Shown in pieces: positions 50,531-63,222 of a DNA stretch of 64,000 bases (its first letter is position 1; every line of letters begins with the position of its first letter). Source of the stretch: Hypomesus transpacificus (Eukaryota; Chordata; Actinopteri; Osmeriformes; Osmeridae); assembly GCF_021917145.1 (NCBI RefSeq), contig NC_061067.1:5269374-5333373 (forward strand). The letters run 5' to 3'. Below the pieces are notes generated by a model. That model searched no databases. It was not told where the DNA came from and saw only the letters and a list, made by a program, of their open reading frames with translations. The position numbers and the translations under genes are program-made.

Positions 50531-52040
50531 GCCTTCTCGGCTTGTTTGGAGAGAGATAGACAGGACAAGCACTGTTTGGCTTGTCTAGAAGTTCAATAAA
50601 AACACACGATTTTTTGGGGTGTGTTAAATGAATTAACTTTCCAGAACAGCATATGGCCTAATGTTTGATTGACATTGGATGTAGGCATTCAAAGCCAACA
50701 ACTCGAATTTGTGTATTGTAATGATCGTTTTTTAAACTGGCGGTACATGTCTATTCAAAACATGATCTATAGAGCAATTAACACAACAGAGACAGCCATT
50801 GCTCACAGACGTTAACATTCGAAATTATGTCAATGAAAACGGCGTTAATTGAGGATTATAAATGTGTATAGGAGACTGTATGCTAGTGAATGGGACATCA
50901 CTAAGTTGGGGAAGAGTAAACATTGACTAGATAAACGCCAATTGTATATGTCCTTTGTAGTCTGCAACAAGAAAACCCACGTTTGAGGAACCACAAGGCT
51001 TCTGAACGGTGGTGGGAAGTGCGTATACGCACGAACCCACCTTTAACACAACAATCCGACTTGATTTTGACAAACGTGATTGCTGCTTGTCCTGAACACC
51101 ATGAACACCAACATGTTCTATAGAAAATTAAAAATCAAATGTTTATAGAAAATGTTGGACAAGGAGCACTTGGCAAAATGTGGTCGGGCTATGGGCCCTA
51201 GTGGTGATGATCAGACAGAAGAGTGAAAACTATGATTTTTGCAAAACATGTTGGACAAACAACTAAAAGACGACCACAACCTCATTTACAGTATAGGAAT
51301 TTTCACAAGACAAAAATCACTTCTTGTTTCCTGTTACTATATGTTACCAGATTGTTTCAATACTCTTTAAAATCATTGCATATTCACAAATCTTTCCTAT
51401 GTCCAGTAAACAGTACTGAGCTGCCACCCTTTATAAGAGGGTTAGAAAACCAAATGGTTACAAGAAGCACTGCTGATATATTAGTTTGGAGCACAACAAA
51501 CCGAGTGTCCCTAGTGGTCAGAAAGAACCCTGCAGACCTGCAGACTACCGTGTTTTCTTATCAGTGCATGCAAGGCTTAACTTGTCCGCTCTGTCTTCCC
51601 TTTGCCCGTCCTCTGATTCCCATCATGCAATGTAAATATGGTCCGATGCAAAGTGTCAGACATGGGCCTTTCCTCCCAGAACCTGACAGGTCAAAAAGAG
51701 CTGACAGAAACATGAGATGCCTGTGCAGCCCCTCTGTGCCCTGTGCAGACAGGAGCAGGCGCTCCAGAGAGCCCTGGCTGACCCCCCAGGGGCGTTGGAG
51801 GAGGAGGAGGGCGATGGCGGGGCGGGAGGGTCTTGCTCAGTCCAAGCCCAGCACGGGGACAGGATCTGGCCTATAATACTGTCATCGTCTATTTTACCAC
51901 TGATGACCTGATACAGTTTTCCCCCACAAGCCCCAAGAGACTGCAGTGAGACTGTGTGTGTAAGTGTGTGTGTGTGTGCGTGCAGTGACTCTCTCTTTCT
52001 CTCTCTCTTGCTCAGTGTGTGTGAGAGGAGAGAGAGAAAT
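50531..52040. other. sox17 proximal upstream region
   Basis: Non-coding, AT-rich to about 51400 and more GC-rich from 51540. It contains an open frame of 217 codons on the plus strand (51223-51876) with no recognisable domain, and (GT)n near 51955-51980. The frame is not called as a gene. Confidence 0.4.
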
Positions 52041-52254
52041 GCTTTCGTTTGATGGGAGAAGTCATAAAGTCTGGTGTCGCGGCCACATTTCCTCTACAAG
52101 GTGAGGTTCAGAGTCAACCCAGAGGAGGGAAGGGGGGGGTGGGGGGCTGTACAGGGAGGCGACACGCCTTGTACCCCCCCCCCCTCCCTTCTCCCTTGTC
52201 CCCCACCCCGTGCCTGGGGAGTCTGGGGCTGGGTGGGGGCCAAGGCTCTCGACG

Positions 52255-52440
52255 CCAGCCTCTGGGCTCCGCGCTCAGGGAGAGGTCACTCGGCTTGCTT
52301 ACACAATGGCATTATCTCAGTTCCAGCCTCGGCTACTGCAGCGGTGAGCACTTCCTGTCGCTCCGCAAGCACTTCCTGTCCTTGGCGCAGCAGCACAAAC
52401 TGTCCGCCTTCCAAGCGAGGTTCTGACACACAGTTGAGTT
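52255..52440. promoter_or_regulatory. Candidate enhancer with paired ETS sites upstream of sox17
   Basis: About 2.1 kb upstream of the sox17 start. Two identical CACTTCCTGTC sequences (ETS core GGAA on the minus strand) lie at about 52349 and 52370, about 21 bp (two helical turns) apart. Next to them is TTACACAATGGCATTATCTC near 52300, with an ACAAT Sox-type core. The stretch is non-repetitive and GC-balanced. The link to sox17 is inferred from position, because ETS factors drive endothelial SoxF expression in other vertebrates. Confidence 0.3.
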
Positions 52441-53333
52441 GCTGGTCGCCAGACCCACTGTATAAATGTCCGTGGGCGTCTTTCTTGGGAATTGCACAAT
52501 GCGATTTCTGGCTCCCTTTGTGTTGAGTTGCGAGGCAGTAGTGTTAGTTTAAATCACTGGGACGGAAGACGTATATATGTTAGCACTCTGCTCAGGTCCC
52601 TAGACACTCTACAGTTGTAAAGGCATGAACTTGGTCTTTTGCTAAAGGAGGCCAAAGGGTTACCAATTGGCTAATCATTTAAGTTCAAGCTGACTGTGAG
52701 CTAACTATTAAGGTGGCTATGAAGGCAAAATTAGAAGCACATATTTATAGATTCAAAGTTACCAATAGCATAATAACTATAAAGATAAAGGTGTGCTATT
52801 GGTGCCAAGAGCATTTAAAAAATGATTAAGTACAACATTAGATGGATCAATTTGATACATTTGATCTAATAAATTCCAATTTGTGGCAACGTATCTATCT
52901 TTTGATGAGATCTCATCAATCTCAGCTACTGTAAGAAACAATAAATGGTAATCTGGTCAAAGAAGTTTGCTAAAAGAAAAGAACGTTGTGACTGACATAA
53001 CGTTCATACTGTCAGATCCTCCTGCACCTGGCCTGATGGCACATCGAGGAGACAGTGTCGTCAGGAATGGGGGATGAGGAAAGGAAAGAAGAGGTGGTGG
53101 AGGAGGGAGCATGTACTGTAACAGGTGCTGGGTTGAGGAGTGTTGTAAAAAAAATCCTGTTGCCTTTCCTTCATTGTGATTGTCACTGAAAATAGAAGTC
53201 ACACCTTCACTGTCGCAAGGAGTACATGTAAATGTCAATTTGTGAAGTTTGTGAAGTCAGACTTAATCCCCGTCTCCATTTGAGTTCAGTATCATTTGCA
53301 GAGATGTTTTGTGCTGTATGTTTTGCTATGTGG
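52441..53333. other. Non-coding upstream stretch
   Basis: Mostly AT-rich, unique sequence with no gene or repeat family recognised. Confidence 0.45.
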
Positions 53334-53528
53334 GAGTCAGATGGCTGAGCGGTGAGGCAGTCGGTCTAGTAATCAGAAGGTTGCCGGATCGATTCCCCGC
53401 CGTGTCAAAAAATGACGTTGTGTCCTTGGGCAAGGCACTTCACCCTACCTGCCTCGGGGGGAATGTCCCGGCACTTACTATAAGTCGCTCTGGATAAGAG
53501 CGTCTGCTAAATGACCAAATGTAAATGT
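53334..53528 (+). mobile_element. tRNA-derived SINE, copy 2
   Basis: Same family as the copy at 426-605, here on the plus strand. It has an A box TGGCTGAGCGG (53342-53352), a B box GGATCGATTCC (53386-53396), then the body CGTTGTGTCCTTGGGCAAGG, and a tail with TCGCTCTGGATAAGAGCGTC followed by TGCTAAATG. Both pol III boxes are intact. No clear target-site duplication was identified by eye. Confidence 0.88.
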
Positions 53529-53911
53529 TTTATTCCTTCTGTGTTGTATATATGTTTGAATGGTGTAAGTGTCATTCATGCATGCTGCAAGTTAATGTAA
53601 TTTATTTTCCTGAGAATGAACTACACAAGACTGATAGCAGAACTGAAAAGTCAAGGGTCATCTCGTGCTCAAATGATGGTTGTGAAAGGTTGTGAAAGCG
53701 GGGCTGGTTGACTGTGGTTGGGGTCTTTGCCCAGTTCCCTGTGTTTGTGGTTCTAGAAATTGAAGCTGAATGATCTGAGGGATTCTTTAACGTTTACAAG
53801 AGCACCCTATACGGATAAAAGGGTGAAGTGACAAATGGTCAGTGGGCCCTGAGAGAGGGAGAGAAAGAGAGTCTCTATCTGTCTGTATGTCTGTTTTTGT
53901 TTGTGTGTTAT

Positions 53912-53927
53912 GGGGGGGGGGGGGGGG
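53912..53927 (+). repeat. Poly(G) run
   Basis: Sixteen consecutive G, a possible assembly-length error site. Confidence 0.85.
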
Positions 53928-54191
53928 TGTAGTCCCTCTCAGGGGATTTATGGGAACATACGGTGTGGCAGGAGCCCACACCGCAAGCCTGAGGAAAAGG
54001 GGTGCACGAGGATGTGTGTGTCGCAGACTAGCACAACACATAGGAAACACTGTCCGCTCTCTTCTCATTGTTCTGGAGGCGTTAATCTGTCAGGGATCTG
54101 CTGGGAATCAGGTGGGAATCTCCTTGGGCATGCCATTGTTCCTGGCTTGTCTGTCCCATGAGGGACATGGAGCATGTTGTTAGCCAACCCC

Positions 54192-54285
54192 ATAAACACA
54201 CACACACACACACACATGTAAACACACAAAATAGACACATTCCCACTAACTCACACACTCACTCACTCACACACACACACAGAAG
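54192..54285 (+). repeat. (CA)n and (CACT)n microsatellites
   Basis: Two CA-type runs with ACTC variants, separated by about 25 bp. Confidence 0.85.
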
Positions 54286-56984
54286 AACACACAAATTAAA
54301 GAAACAGACACACAGCTAACACACACCCATCCTAATGATGAAACCATCTCCTTGGTTTATCATTGGTAGCTTGGATGATTACTGTAAACCTTTTATTGTG
54401 TACCTCCGAAGGGTTCATCCCCTGACCTCCATCTCGCCTTCAACTCTACTTCTGTTTGATTCCACTGATTCTCGGATCCAAGACAAATCTTCAATATTCC
54501 TTTACTCATGCGAAAAATGCGGATGTTTGGAAATTGTTCACCAAAAGTTGTGATGACCTCTGGATTTGTGGCCTAACCCTAACCCTAACAATAAAGACGG
54601 AAAGGAAAAGTTAAATAATCAAAGTCACTTCTCTGAGTACATCTATGGTAAGGTTATTTCAATTACGTTGCAGAAAAAGAAATATTTTTTTCTAAAACTG
54701 AGTTTTAAGTGACCGGAACAATAATAATGTCAAGTTTGTGTCAATGTCCTATGTATCAAAAAAGGAAAACAAAACAGTTTCATTAAAGGTCAATTTATTT
54801 GGGAGAAGATAAGAAAAACTACAATATATGACTGGAATGCAGCCAGGTTTGGGGTCAATATGCTAGTTTGTGGTGCATTAACAATCCTGACCCTCAGTTG
54901 TCTTTGATACCCACCATCCATGTGATTGATTGGTAAATCTGTCATCACTATTCTTTCGCTTCCACTGGTGGGAAAAATGAGAAAAGCCTAGCACATAAAT
55001 CATCATCTATTTATAGTCACATGATTGGATGGTGAAATCACAGGGGTTACCGGGGAAAGGGAAAACCCAAGGTTTCCTTACCCAAATGACCAGGGAGGTC
55101 AGCCCCAAGGGAGGGCCGTTTCTTTCATCTCCACCATTCTACTGCCCTGACCTTAATACTCTCCACCAATGACCAGGGCATTGTCTTGGCTAGGGCTAAT
55201 TGAGACCAGTGTTCATCATTTTTATGACTTTATCCGTGAAGACAGAGGTATGGCTGACTTCCTGACTTTGCATGCTCCAATGTGGACCGATCGCGTTATT
55301 AGGGTCAACAGCAGGCTCCAATCACACATCTTTGGATTGTTCTGGCCAATGTAAGGACTGTTCCCAAACTGATTAAACACATTTATTTTAAGTTCTCTCT
55401 CCAAGAGTAATTTGTCTTTGACCCATAAGCATCGCCATAAAAAAGAAAACTACCAAAGAAACCCCTTGTGAAAAATAAGTTGACAAAAATAACTTTTGAA
55501 GTATAAATCAAGTATTACAATTAACGTAATTATTAAAGTGACCAAATAAATCTGAAAAGGAAAACAAGACTATTTGATATGGTGAAATTACAGAAAAAGA
55601 GAAGAGAAACAGATCATCTTAAAACAGCAGTATCATTCTTCAGACACCAAGCAGCCACACAAAGTGACCTCCACAACTTGCCCTGTTTTTGACCCCTCTA
55701 CCCAAAGAAGTCCCTCAATCCATCTAATCTGTTGCAAACCCGCTTGGACAATGCATGAACACCAGATTACTGTTCATTTTCATCCCTGCTTCAACAGCAC
55801 ACTGCAGAGATAAATGTGTTTTAATCTGTGTCGGATGCAGCAGTGGCGATGAGCCCTGATATGAGTTAATCACTAATCTCAGACCCAGGTTTATATCTTT
55901 GAATAGGTGGTCAGAGACAGTGGGGCCTTTGTATGTGACAATCAGGGCGTGAATCGACCACCAAGGCAATCAAACACTGTCCACCCTTTCATGTGTGGCC
56001 TTTGCCTTGTCAAGGTGCTAAAGCGTCACCGCAGAACAAAACGCTGATACCCCCCTGGGTGCTAAACAGACACCGTGTTAGCTGGGGGGTATTGAAGGTG
56101 ATCAATAGTGTGTGATCAGTAAGAATCCCTGGTACAGGCCGGGCTTCTGTCGATCAATACAACAAAGCACGAGAGCTGAAAGGGAAGAATGATCTCTGGA
56201 GCTGCAGATAAAAAGGAAGACAACTGCATCCCTCTTGAAACACTCATTCAGGTCCAGACTTCTGGGTCAATATAATACAGAACAGAACTCTGAGACTGTC
56301 TTATGACAACAGCTGTATAGCACTATAATGATGTAACAATAAATTGTGTGTTGTGTTATTGTGATGATGCCTTTGTTGGGTCTTTATTGCTCACATGATA
56401 ATGTGTTGAAGTTATGTGTCACTCTGACATAACACGTCAATACTGGTTTCCAGAACTTCCTCACAGACCAAATGGACTTCTGTTTTGGTGATTTGTGGTC
56501 AGTTAGCTTGACACTACTGTCTCTTCATATCCTCTTTACACTATCAAAACCAACTATTAATGGTGTTAATGATCCTACCGTAATACTGCATTTGGGAACT
56601 TTTTAATTAAATCACAAATCTATGTTTTGACTTCTTTGCAAGGTATTTCCGTTGGTATTTTGCCATTCCAAACAACATTTCACGTGCAGGATCCACTTTA
56701 TTTTTCTGCATCAAGCTATTACTGTATGGATCTCTAGCTGAAGGGGCATAAAGTGAGACTCTATTGTCCTGTATGGTGTTAGGTAAAGCACAGGGAGGAC
56801 AGGAGGAATGCGTCCTGTGTTGTTTTCACACAGCTGTGGTTTTATGGATGAAATGCACTGAGTGTGAGTGCTTCCTCCCGTAGCTGTTCCCTTTACTCTA
56901 ACGGGGTAAAGAAACAAGTATCACAGACAGGAAGACTACTTCATAGCTGCTTCTGATTGACGAACACGGAAAACTGCAAGGAGA

Positions 56985-57080
56985 CTTGTACCTAGACAAT
57001 TAATATTCATAGATTTAAACAGATGGCTGGGTGCCAATAATCAATGTGAAAAACAATGCCTGCCCTGTGAAAATGTACCG
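56985..57080. promoter_or_regulatory. Candidate conserved element with homeodomain-type cores
   Basis: A short unique stretch containing CAATTAATATTCATAGATTT, an E-box-like CAGATGGC, and CAATAATCAATGTG. The overlapping TAAT and octamer-like sites are typical of developmental enhancers. This is a texture-based call only. Confidence 0.25.
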
Positions 57081-58900
57081 ATTTTTTCAGACTGACACCT
57101 TTTTTTCTTTTTCTTTCTTATCGACTTTGGGTGTAAAGTGCAATTACTAAGATGCCATACAGTGGCTAAAAATATTACCCCTCCAAATCATATGGTAAAT
57201 TTCTCTTTTGCCTTTAAATTCCCTGACATGCATGGTTTGCAATCTTTTTTATCAACACTTCAGCTCAGATATCTCCTTTATCTTAAACATCAAGGGAATG
57301 CTTTGCTCAGGTTAACTTCTCAGTCCGCCTGACGTTGGAACAGAGATTATCTACTCGCAGGTCATTTACACACAATGGTCTGGAGTGTCACTGTCAACCC
57401 CTCACCCTCACCAAGTCAGTGCACCATGGACACCTTAACCTCGATGCGAAAGGTCACATCACTGTGCTCAGCACACAACTATGTTTATAAAACAATCCAT
57501 ACATTAAATTCCAACAGCTTAGTATAAAATATTTGTTGTCCTTCTAATGGTTCATGAGTGCTAAAATCATATTTTACAATAGAAATCTATTAATTTCTGG
57601 TTTGACAGCACAGTATCAGAATCAAGTCACAACACTGACACCCAGTTTACTTTTGACCCTTCAACCTAACCCCAGTGACCAGCATCAGCTGCTGAACTTC
57701 CCTGTGTGATATTCTCACAAGATAAGAAGGAAAACATACACACACACACACACAAACACACACACATCAATACCATTATCATCACCTAATACAGACAAGC
57801 ATTTTCCACGCATCCTCACATTCTGGGAGTAAAGCTGGAGACCTCAAATGAACTTCTTCACAGTGAACTCCAGGCTCTAATATTGCGATCAATGGATATC
57901 AAGTGGACCTTTAACTTTGCAGTTATTGTTGCATTTGTGAAACAGGTTAGGCTTTCTGGCTCAGAACCATCCAAAACATGTCTTATCGCCTGAGGGGTCT
58001 GAGGAGTATGGGTCCTTATCTGATGGCCTTGTGGCCTTACAATAACACAGGCTCTATCAGGGCCGGGCAGGCCGTTATCTGGCAACACTGCCATACAACA
58101 ACAATAAATACAGCATGCAAACCACACACAGACACACGAGCACATGCTAGCACACATGCACTCACACACCCAGTCAAGATGCGCATGGCTCTGGGTATGC
58201 ATTTACCAACCACTAGAGCGGCATTCTGGCCGTCAAAAAAATGACTGATGACGGGAACAAATCAATGTGAGGAGGAAGTATGTTTATCTTCTGTCAGAAC
58301 TTTAAAGGAATAGTAGGATTTTTTAATAAAATAAATCATGTCACCTAAAATACGTTGTGTGAGTTTATATGGCCTTCCCAGAGTTGTTCAGCAACACACA
58401 GCTCAGTAGCAGTGAAATTACAATAAAAAAAAATGGAGCGGGCGTTTACTTTCCAGTTGTGCCTTTCGTGGTGAGGTGAGCCTTCTTCCTTAACTTTTTG
58501 TGTCAATCAAACTCGAACTGGACGAAAGTGCAGGGGTTCATTGGGGGCACTGTTTGTCATATCATTATTTTTTATAACGTTACCTAGTGCAGCTTTAAGT
58601 CTGTCTATCTCTGTCTACTTTTATGAGATTGTGTTGTGTTGTGATGAAGTTGCCTGTTGTCAGACAACAATAAGCTACTAATTAGCATTCCTGTTACTGT
58701 ACAAATCGACACATGGATTCATCATTGTCAGACAAGAAATGGTAGTCATGATGCAATTATGCCATTGTCAGACACAGCTTTGCTTATCATCACACTTTTA
58801 TGACATCAATAGCACCTCATGGAATGCAAAAAATACAAATGTCTACAATGTCATAGATGATAATAACAAACTGTGCTCTACTTTCTCAAACTGTGAGAAC
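57081..58900. other. sox17 upstream desert, unique sequence
   Basis: Non-coding, with a (CA)n run at 57735-57766. Nothing else was recognised. Confidence 0.4.
57735..57766 (+). repeat. (CA)n microsatellite
   Basis: A CA run with one AAA interruption. Confidence 0.9.
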
Positions 58901-58934
58901 CACAAAGATTTCCAGGTCTCTTCTGAGATGACAC

Positions 58935-59215
58935 ATCAATACACTCCCTGTGATTTATAATGCCCAGATTTGCAGAGTAAATCAGAGCTGCTGATTTCCT
59001 CCATGGAGAGGAAGCCTCCTTCAGAGGAGAAGGGGCTGATAATGCCCCCAAAGAGCCCTGGGCTTCCTCTCAGATAAATAAAATGCATAAATAAAAACAC
59101 ATCCGAACACTCGAGATTTATTGTTTCTCATTGGGCTGTGAAGTAGTGAACCATATTGTTTATAATAAATAAGTCCAGCAGCAGGTTTGGCCCAGGTGGT
59201 TGATGGGCCCCGGGA
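58935..59215. promoter_or_regulatory. Candidate conserved developmental enhancer
   Basis: About 280 bp of unique sequence dense in binding-site-like cores: GATTTATAATGCCC, GATAATGCCCCC, CAGATAAATAAAATGCATAA, GATTTATTGTTTCTCATTGG and ATTGTTTATAATAAATAAG. These include forkhead (TGTTTA/ATAAATA), SOX (ATTGTT) and GATA cores. It has no coding frame. Of the upstream blocks this one looks most like a deeply conserved element. Confidence 0.35.
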
Positions 59216-59394
59216 TATCCCCCCCTGTGGCCCCCTCAGGCCCCCTCCCTTACCCACGCCCCCCCAGTCCCAGGAACTGGAGCAGAATGCTTCCATATAA
59301 GGCGGTGGTGGCCAAGGAAAAGGGGGGAGGGCAGAGGGGGAGTTGCTGGGCTGACTAGGCTGAACCCCTGTCACGTTTTCTCTAGTGATAAGAG

Positions 59395-59690
59395 TCGGAG
59401 CAGGAAGACGTAAGAGGGCAGGAAGGAAGAGAGCTCAGGCCTCTGGAAGAGAGAGAGCGAGAGAGAGAGACAGAGAGAGACAGAGAGAGACAGAGAAAGA
59501 CAGAGAGGGAGAGAAAAAGAGAAAGATGGAGAGAGACAAAGAGGAACAGACAAAGAGACAGACAGGGACAAAGAGAGACAGGAGGGGAGAGAAGAAGTGG
59601 GGCTGAGGAAGCGAGAGAGGGGAAAAGGTGAGAGAGAGCAAGAGAGAAAGATAGGGAGAAAGAGAGGGAGGGACAATGAAAAGGCTGCAA
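59395..59690 (+). repeat. Purine-rich (GA)n low-complexity tract
   Basis: Almost 300 bp of nearly pure A/G on the plus strand, with GAGA and GACAGA units. It generates Ser/Leu-rich or Glu/Arg-rich open frames that are artefacts. Such tracts can form triplex DNA. Confidence 0.85.
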
Positions 59691-60265
59691 GCGTTGAGAG
59701 CAGAGGCCGCAGAGGGGAAGTGGACAAATGACTAAATTTGGTCAGTGAGGCCTGAGTGTTGGTTAGAGGAAACACTCACCTACACCTGTTTCCCAGAACT
59801 CTAGCAGACTACACAATTACCAGGATATCAAGCATTATGACTATTAGTTTGTTTTGCATTGTTTACAATTCCATGGCTGCAGCAATAGAAGTGGTTGCAG
59901 TAGTGTTGTGTTAGGGTTGTAACAGAGATATCAATGACTGTTGATCAATCTGCTAATCAATCTGTTGATATGAACCTGCTAAATTTCAAATTCACTCAGT
60001 GTGAACTAGATTAAGGAATGAGAGTATGTACTATAAACATAACCTACCCCTCAACCTCAACACACTAATGCACCTCTTAAGCACCAAATTAACATTCAAA
60101 ACCAAACAGCACCTCCAATTTCACAGCAATGTTTTTTGTCGCCATGGTTACTGTGAATAATCAATATGTTGAGGAGAACCTGTCTGCCCAGTCTGATCCA
60201 GGAAAATGACTGCAGAGGGACTTTTGTGAAGTCAAAGGTGAGAAAAGGCAGAAGCTCTCTTCCAC
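59691..60265. other. Non-coding, nothing recognised
   Basis: Unique AT-rich sequence without a recognisable gene or repeat family. Confidence 0.4.
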
Positions 60266-60266
60266 C

Positions 60267-60267
<1 letters not shown>

Positions 60268-60333
<66 letters not shown>

Positions 60334-60355
60334 CACACTCACGTACACACACACA
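60268..60355 (+). repeat. (CA)n microsatellite
   Basis: About 88 bp of CA repeats, with CATA at the left end and CACTCA units near the right. Confidence 0.92.
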
Positions 60356-60519
60356 AACATCTCTGTATTTCCCCTTTCTTTTTAATCAGTCTGTTCATCT
60401 AAAAAGGATTTCTCTATTCTGAGAGTTTTAATCCAGGGTCTGTGTTAATCTCCCAAACTCTGGGATTGGAAGGGAGGACGGCCGGGCGCATCAAAGCCAC
60501 TCAACTTCGTCCTGCTCTC

Positions 60520-60650
60520 ACAATTACAGACACAAACATCAAGGCGACCAATAAATAAAGCTCTCATAATGCCTCTCTGGAAATTGATTTTGCGGAGCTC
60601 AGTGAGAACTGCCGATCGTCATGTAGGTCAAACAGTCACAGCTGTTTTTT
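60520..60650. promoter_or_regulatory. Candidate conserved element
   Basis: Unique sequence including CCAATAAATAAAGCTCTCAT, GGAAATTGATTTTGCGGAGC and GCCGATCGTCATG. It differs in texture from its repetitive surroundings. Conservation is not tested. Confidence 0.22.
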
Positions 60651-63020
60651 GTTTATTTTCACAGTATTTTCCTCTCTGATAAAATATGCTTAGAGATGGA
60701 AGTAGATGATGGCCCCAAATTTTATGAACGTAGAGTCAAGTGTAAACAGGGTGCAATGAAATCTGACCTCATATCAAGGGGTTTGTGTATTCTGGTTAAC
60801 CCTCACAGGACTCTGGCTCTGGAAGTACAAGTCAGTACTGACCCAAAGTAAAATAAGTCTTGCTCCTGTCTCTCTCTGTATAATTCAGTTCCATGCACTT
60901 AGATTTCAGTTAGAAAAAACAAGTTTGAGGATCCATGATCTAGGTGGACCTCAACACGTAAAGAATGAATGTGTGCTGTACAGTGAACCAGTCATCAGAG
61001 TGAGCCCTCCACTGGAGATCACAGGCACTGCGGCAGGACTCTGCTGCACTCTGCTACATCAGAATAACCCATCGTAAAGGGAGCTTTGTCCAGTGTGCAA
61101 TGTATTCCTTATGGGGATAGCCCATTATAACAAAACAGACTGCATAAATGTAGCAGCATTACAATCAGTTGTCATGTCAACTTGTCATGTAAGGACAACA
61201 TCAGGACGATAAAAATGCAGAGGAGAATCCCTCCGTGGGACACCCTGGAATGTGTGTGCGTGTTCGCTGCTCCCTGCACACATGTGTGTTTACCTGAAGT
61301 TGTGAGAAGTAAAGGATTCTTCATCATAGATTCATTTGATTGTACAGCGCTGTGGTTCACAATGTTTTTTTATACATGCTTCATAGATAAACGTGATTGA
61401 TTGATATGGAACAGATTGATGTGGAACTTAAATAAGCAAAATGAGACACATACTGAGTGATTATATACATATGAAACATGCAAAAATATATATCAATCGA
61501 AGAGCAGCAACATAAAGACACACTATGAACATAATTGTGCTGTATATACATGTAAGTTTGACAGTCCATGTGACCGATCAAACTATCTGGTCCCAACAGT
61601 CTCCGGTAGTTAGCCCAGAGCCACCCCACCTCCTCAGTATCCCACTGAGATGAGTTTATGGGCTGAGAATCAGAGCCCTGCTATCAGGTACAGGTTCCTC
61701 CCTGGCTGCCTCTAAGCAGTAAATAAATATGAGCCTATTGTATTCCTGTTGCCTAACTGTCCTTGCTCTCCCATGCTGAGTAAACGCACACATACAATGG
61801 GAGGCCGGGCCGTCCTGTCATTCCGATCCCCCCTGGATTGCCACTCCAAGACCTCAGCATGGGAAAGTGGCAGTTGAGGAAAGGAAAGGCCAACAATAAG
61901 GTGAACTGCAGCCCAGGGATCTCCTTGAGATGTTTACACGAAAATTGCCTGCTTAGCGAGTCAGCTGGCTCTTACAGCACTTCTGCTTCGCTGAAGTCCC
62001 TGTGCTCTGGTTTGTTTCTAGTTCTGACTGTTCAAACGCTTGGATGTTAGAAGTGCTGTGTCCTTGTGTATGATATCAAAGTATGAACTTCTAAAGTAAA
62101 AATGAAGTAACTCAAGCCATTGTTCAAATGTGTTTATGTGAGTTTCTGGGAGGGCATGACCATAAAACTGAAAGTTTGGAGGATTGCTGGCCAGGCCACC
62201 TCAGGGTGGATGGCTTCCTCTACCCTTACTCCACAGGAAGAAGGTGGACAGGACCTGCTCATATACCGACAGTTCCTTGACTGGAAGAATGAGAGAGGCC
62301 TTGAGCGAGAAAGAGGCGAGGTACCCCCCTCCTTTAGGGAGCATATTACTCATCTGACCACCCCCCTCACTCCACTGGTCTCAGGGGCCCAACCCAGACC
62401 TGCCATCACAGGGCACATGTGGGCACAACCAGTCTCTTGCGATCCCCGATGACATACACAGAGTAGTTTTCCAGATTGGTTTTCCTGCCGCTCCAGCTGC
62501 AAGTGAGGCAGCACAGGAAGAATAACAGAGGTTGCCGGCAGGTCCGCAGAACGCAGCCTTTACAAACACAACACAAATAAAAGTTGAAAGGCGCTGTTGC
62601 TCGGTCTAGGAGGTTTAGCGAGAGGGTTGTCGGGTTGAAGGTTTGGGGGGGGGGGGGGGGGAATCTCAACTCCACCCAGATGCCCCCGTACAACCCCACC
62701 CTGAAAGCCACATCCCACTAAATCAAAAGGCTGAAAACATGTTATTTACCATGGTGTGTAATGCATTCTCCACTCAACACATAAACCTCTGCAAAGTCAT
62801 GAACCCACATCATCTGCCAGATAGCTTAACTGAAAGGATGTGTATTTCTTTACTCAGGTTGGGTCTCCCAGGTAGCCAGGTCCCTGGTTGATAGGACATA
62901 GGTGACAGGACATTGGCATACAGTTCAGAGAGGACCATATCACTGAGGCTTGCTCGGTTAAACCAATTACTAGAGGTGTTAAAGTCCTGCTGTCAACAAA
63001 AAGCAGGTGCATGCTACTGA
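60651..63020. other. Distal sox17 upstream desert
   Basis: No gene was recognised. Unique balanced sequence at about 61660-61960 may be conserved. A G run lies at 62645-62661. Open frames of up to 110 residues (for example 62120-62452) have no recognisable domain. Confidence 0.4.
62645..62661 (+). repeat. Poly(G) run
   Basis: Seventeen consecutive G. Confidence 0.85.
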
Positions 63021-63024
63021 GAGG

Positions 63025-63120
63025 AGCAGCAGGAGGATGAGGAGGAGGAAGAAAAGGAGGAGGAAGAGGAAGAGTAAAATAACTAGGAGGAGGAGAAAGA
63101 TGGGGTGGAGGAGGAGTGTG
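63025..63120 (+). repeat. (GGA)n purine-rich tract
   Basis: GAGGAGGAAG-type repeats over about 95 bp, imperfect. Confidence 0.8.
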
Positions 63121-63186
63121 ATTGGATAAGAGGGATACAGTTCAACATGACTCCTGGGAGGGCCATTGTATGGAAAGACAAACTAA

Positions 63187-63222
63187 CACACACACACACA
63201 CATACACACACACACACATACC
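63187..63222 (+). repeat. (CA)n microsatellite
   Basis: A CA run with one AT interruption. Confidence 0.9.

Larger units (their letters stand above)
53529..56990. other. sox17 upstream desert, middle part
   Basis: Non-coding, with a G run (53912-53927), CA runs (54192-54216 and 54240-54283) and three CCCTAA units (54572-54589). Complex, non-repetitive sequence at about 55730-55990 and 56090-56240 could be conserved. No protein family was seen in any frame. Confidence 0.4.

Noticed and set aside
53334..53410. Functional tRNA gene
   Set aside because: The A and B boxes are present, but the sequence does not appear to close a full cloverleaf acceptor stem, and it is followed by a SINE body and tail shared with a second copy.
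54572..54589. Three telomere-like CCCTAA units
   Set aside because: Too short to be a meaningful interstitial telomere. The motif occurs by chance and in simple sequence.
59371..59775. Ser/Leu-rich 134-residue frame on the minus strand
   Set aside because: It is translated low-complexity GA tract and shows no real protein features.
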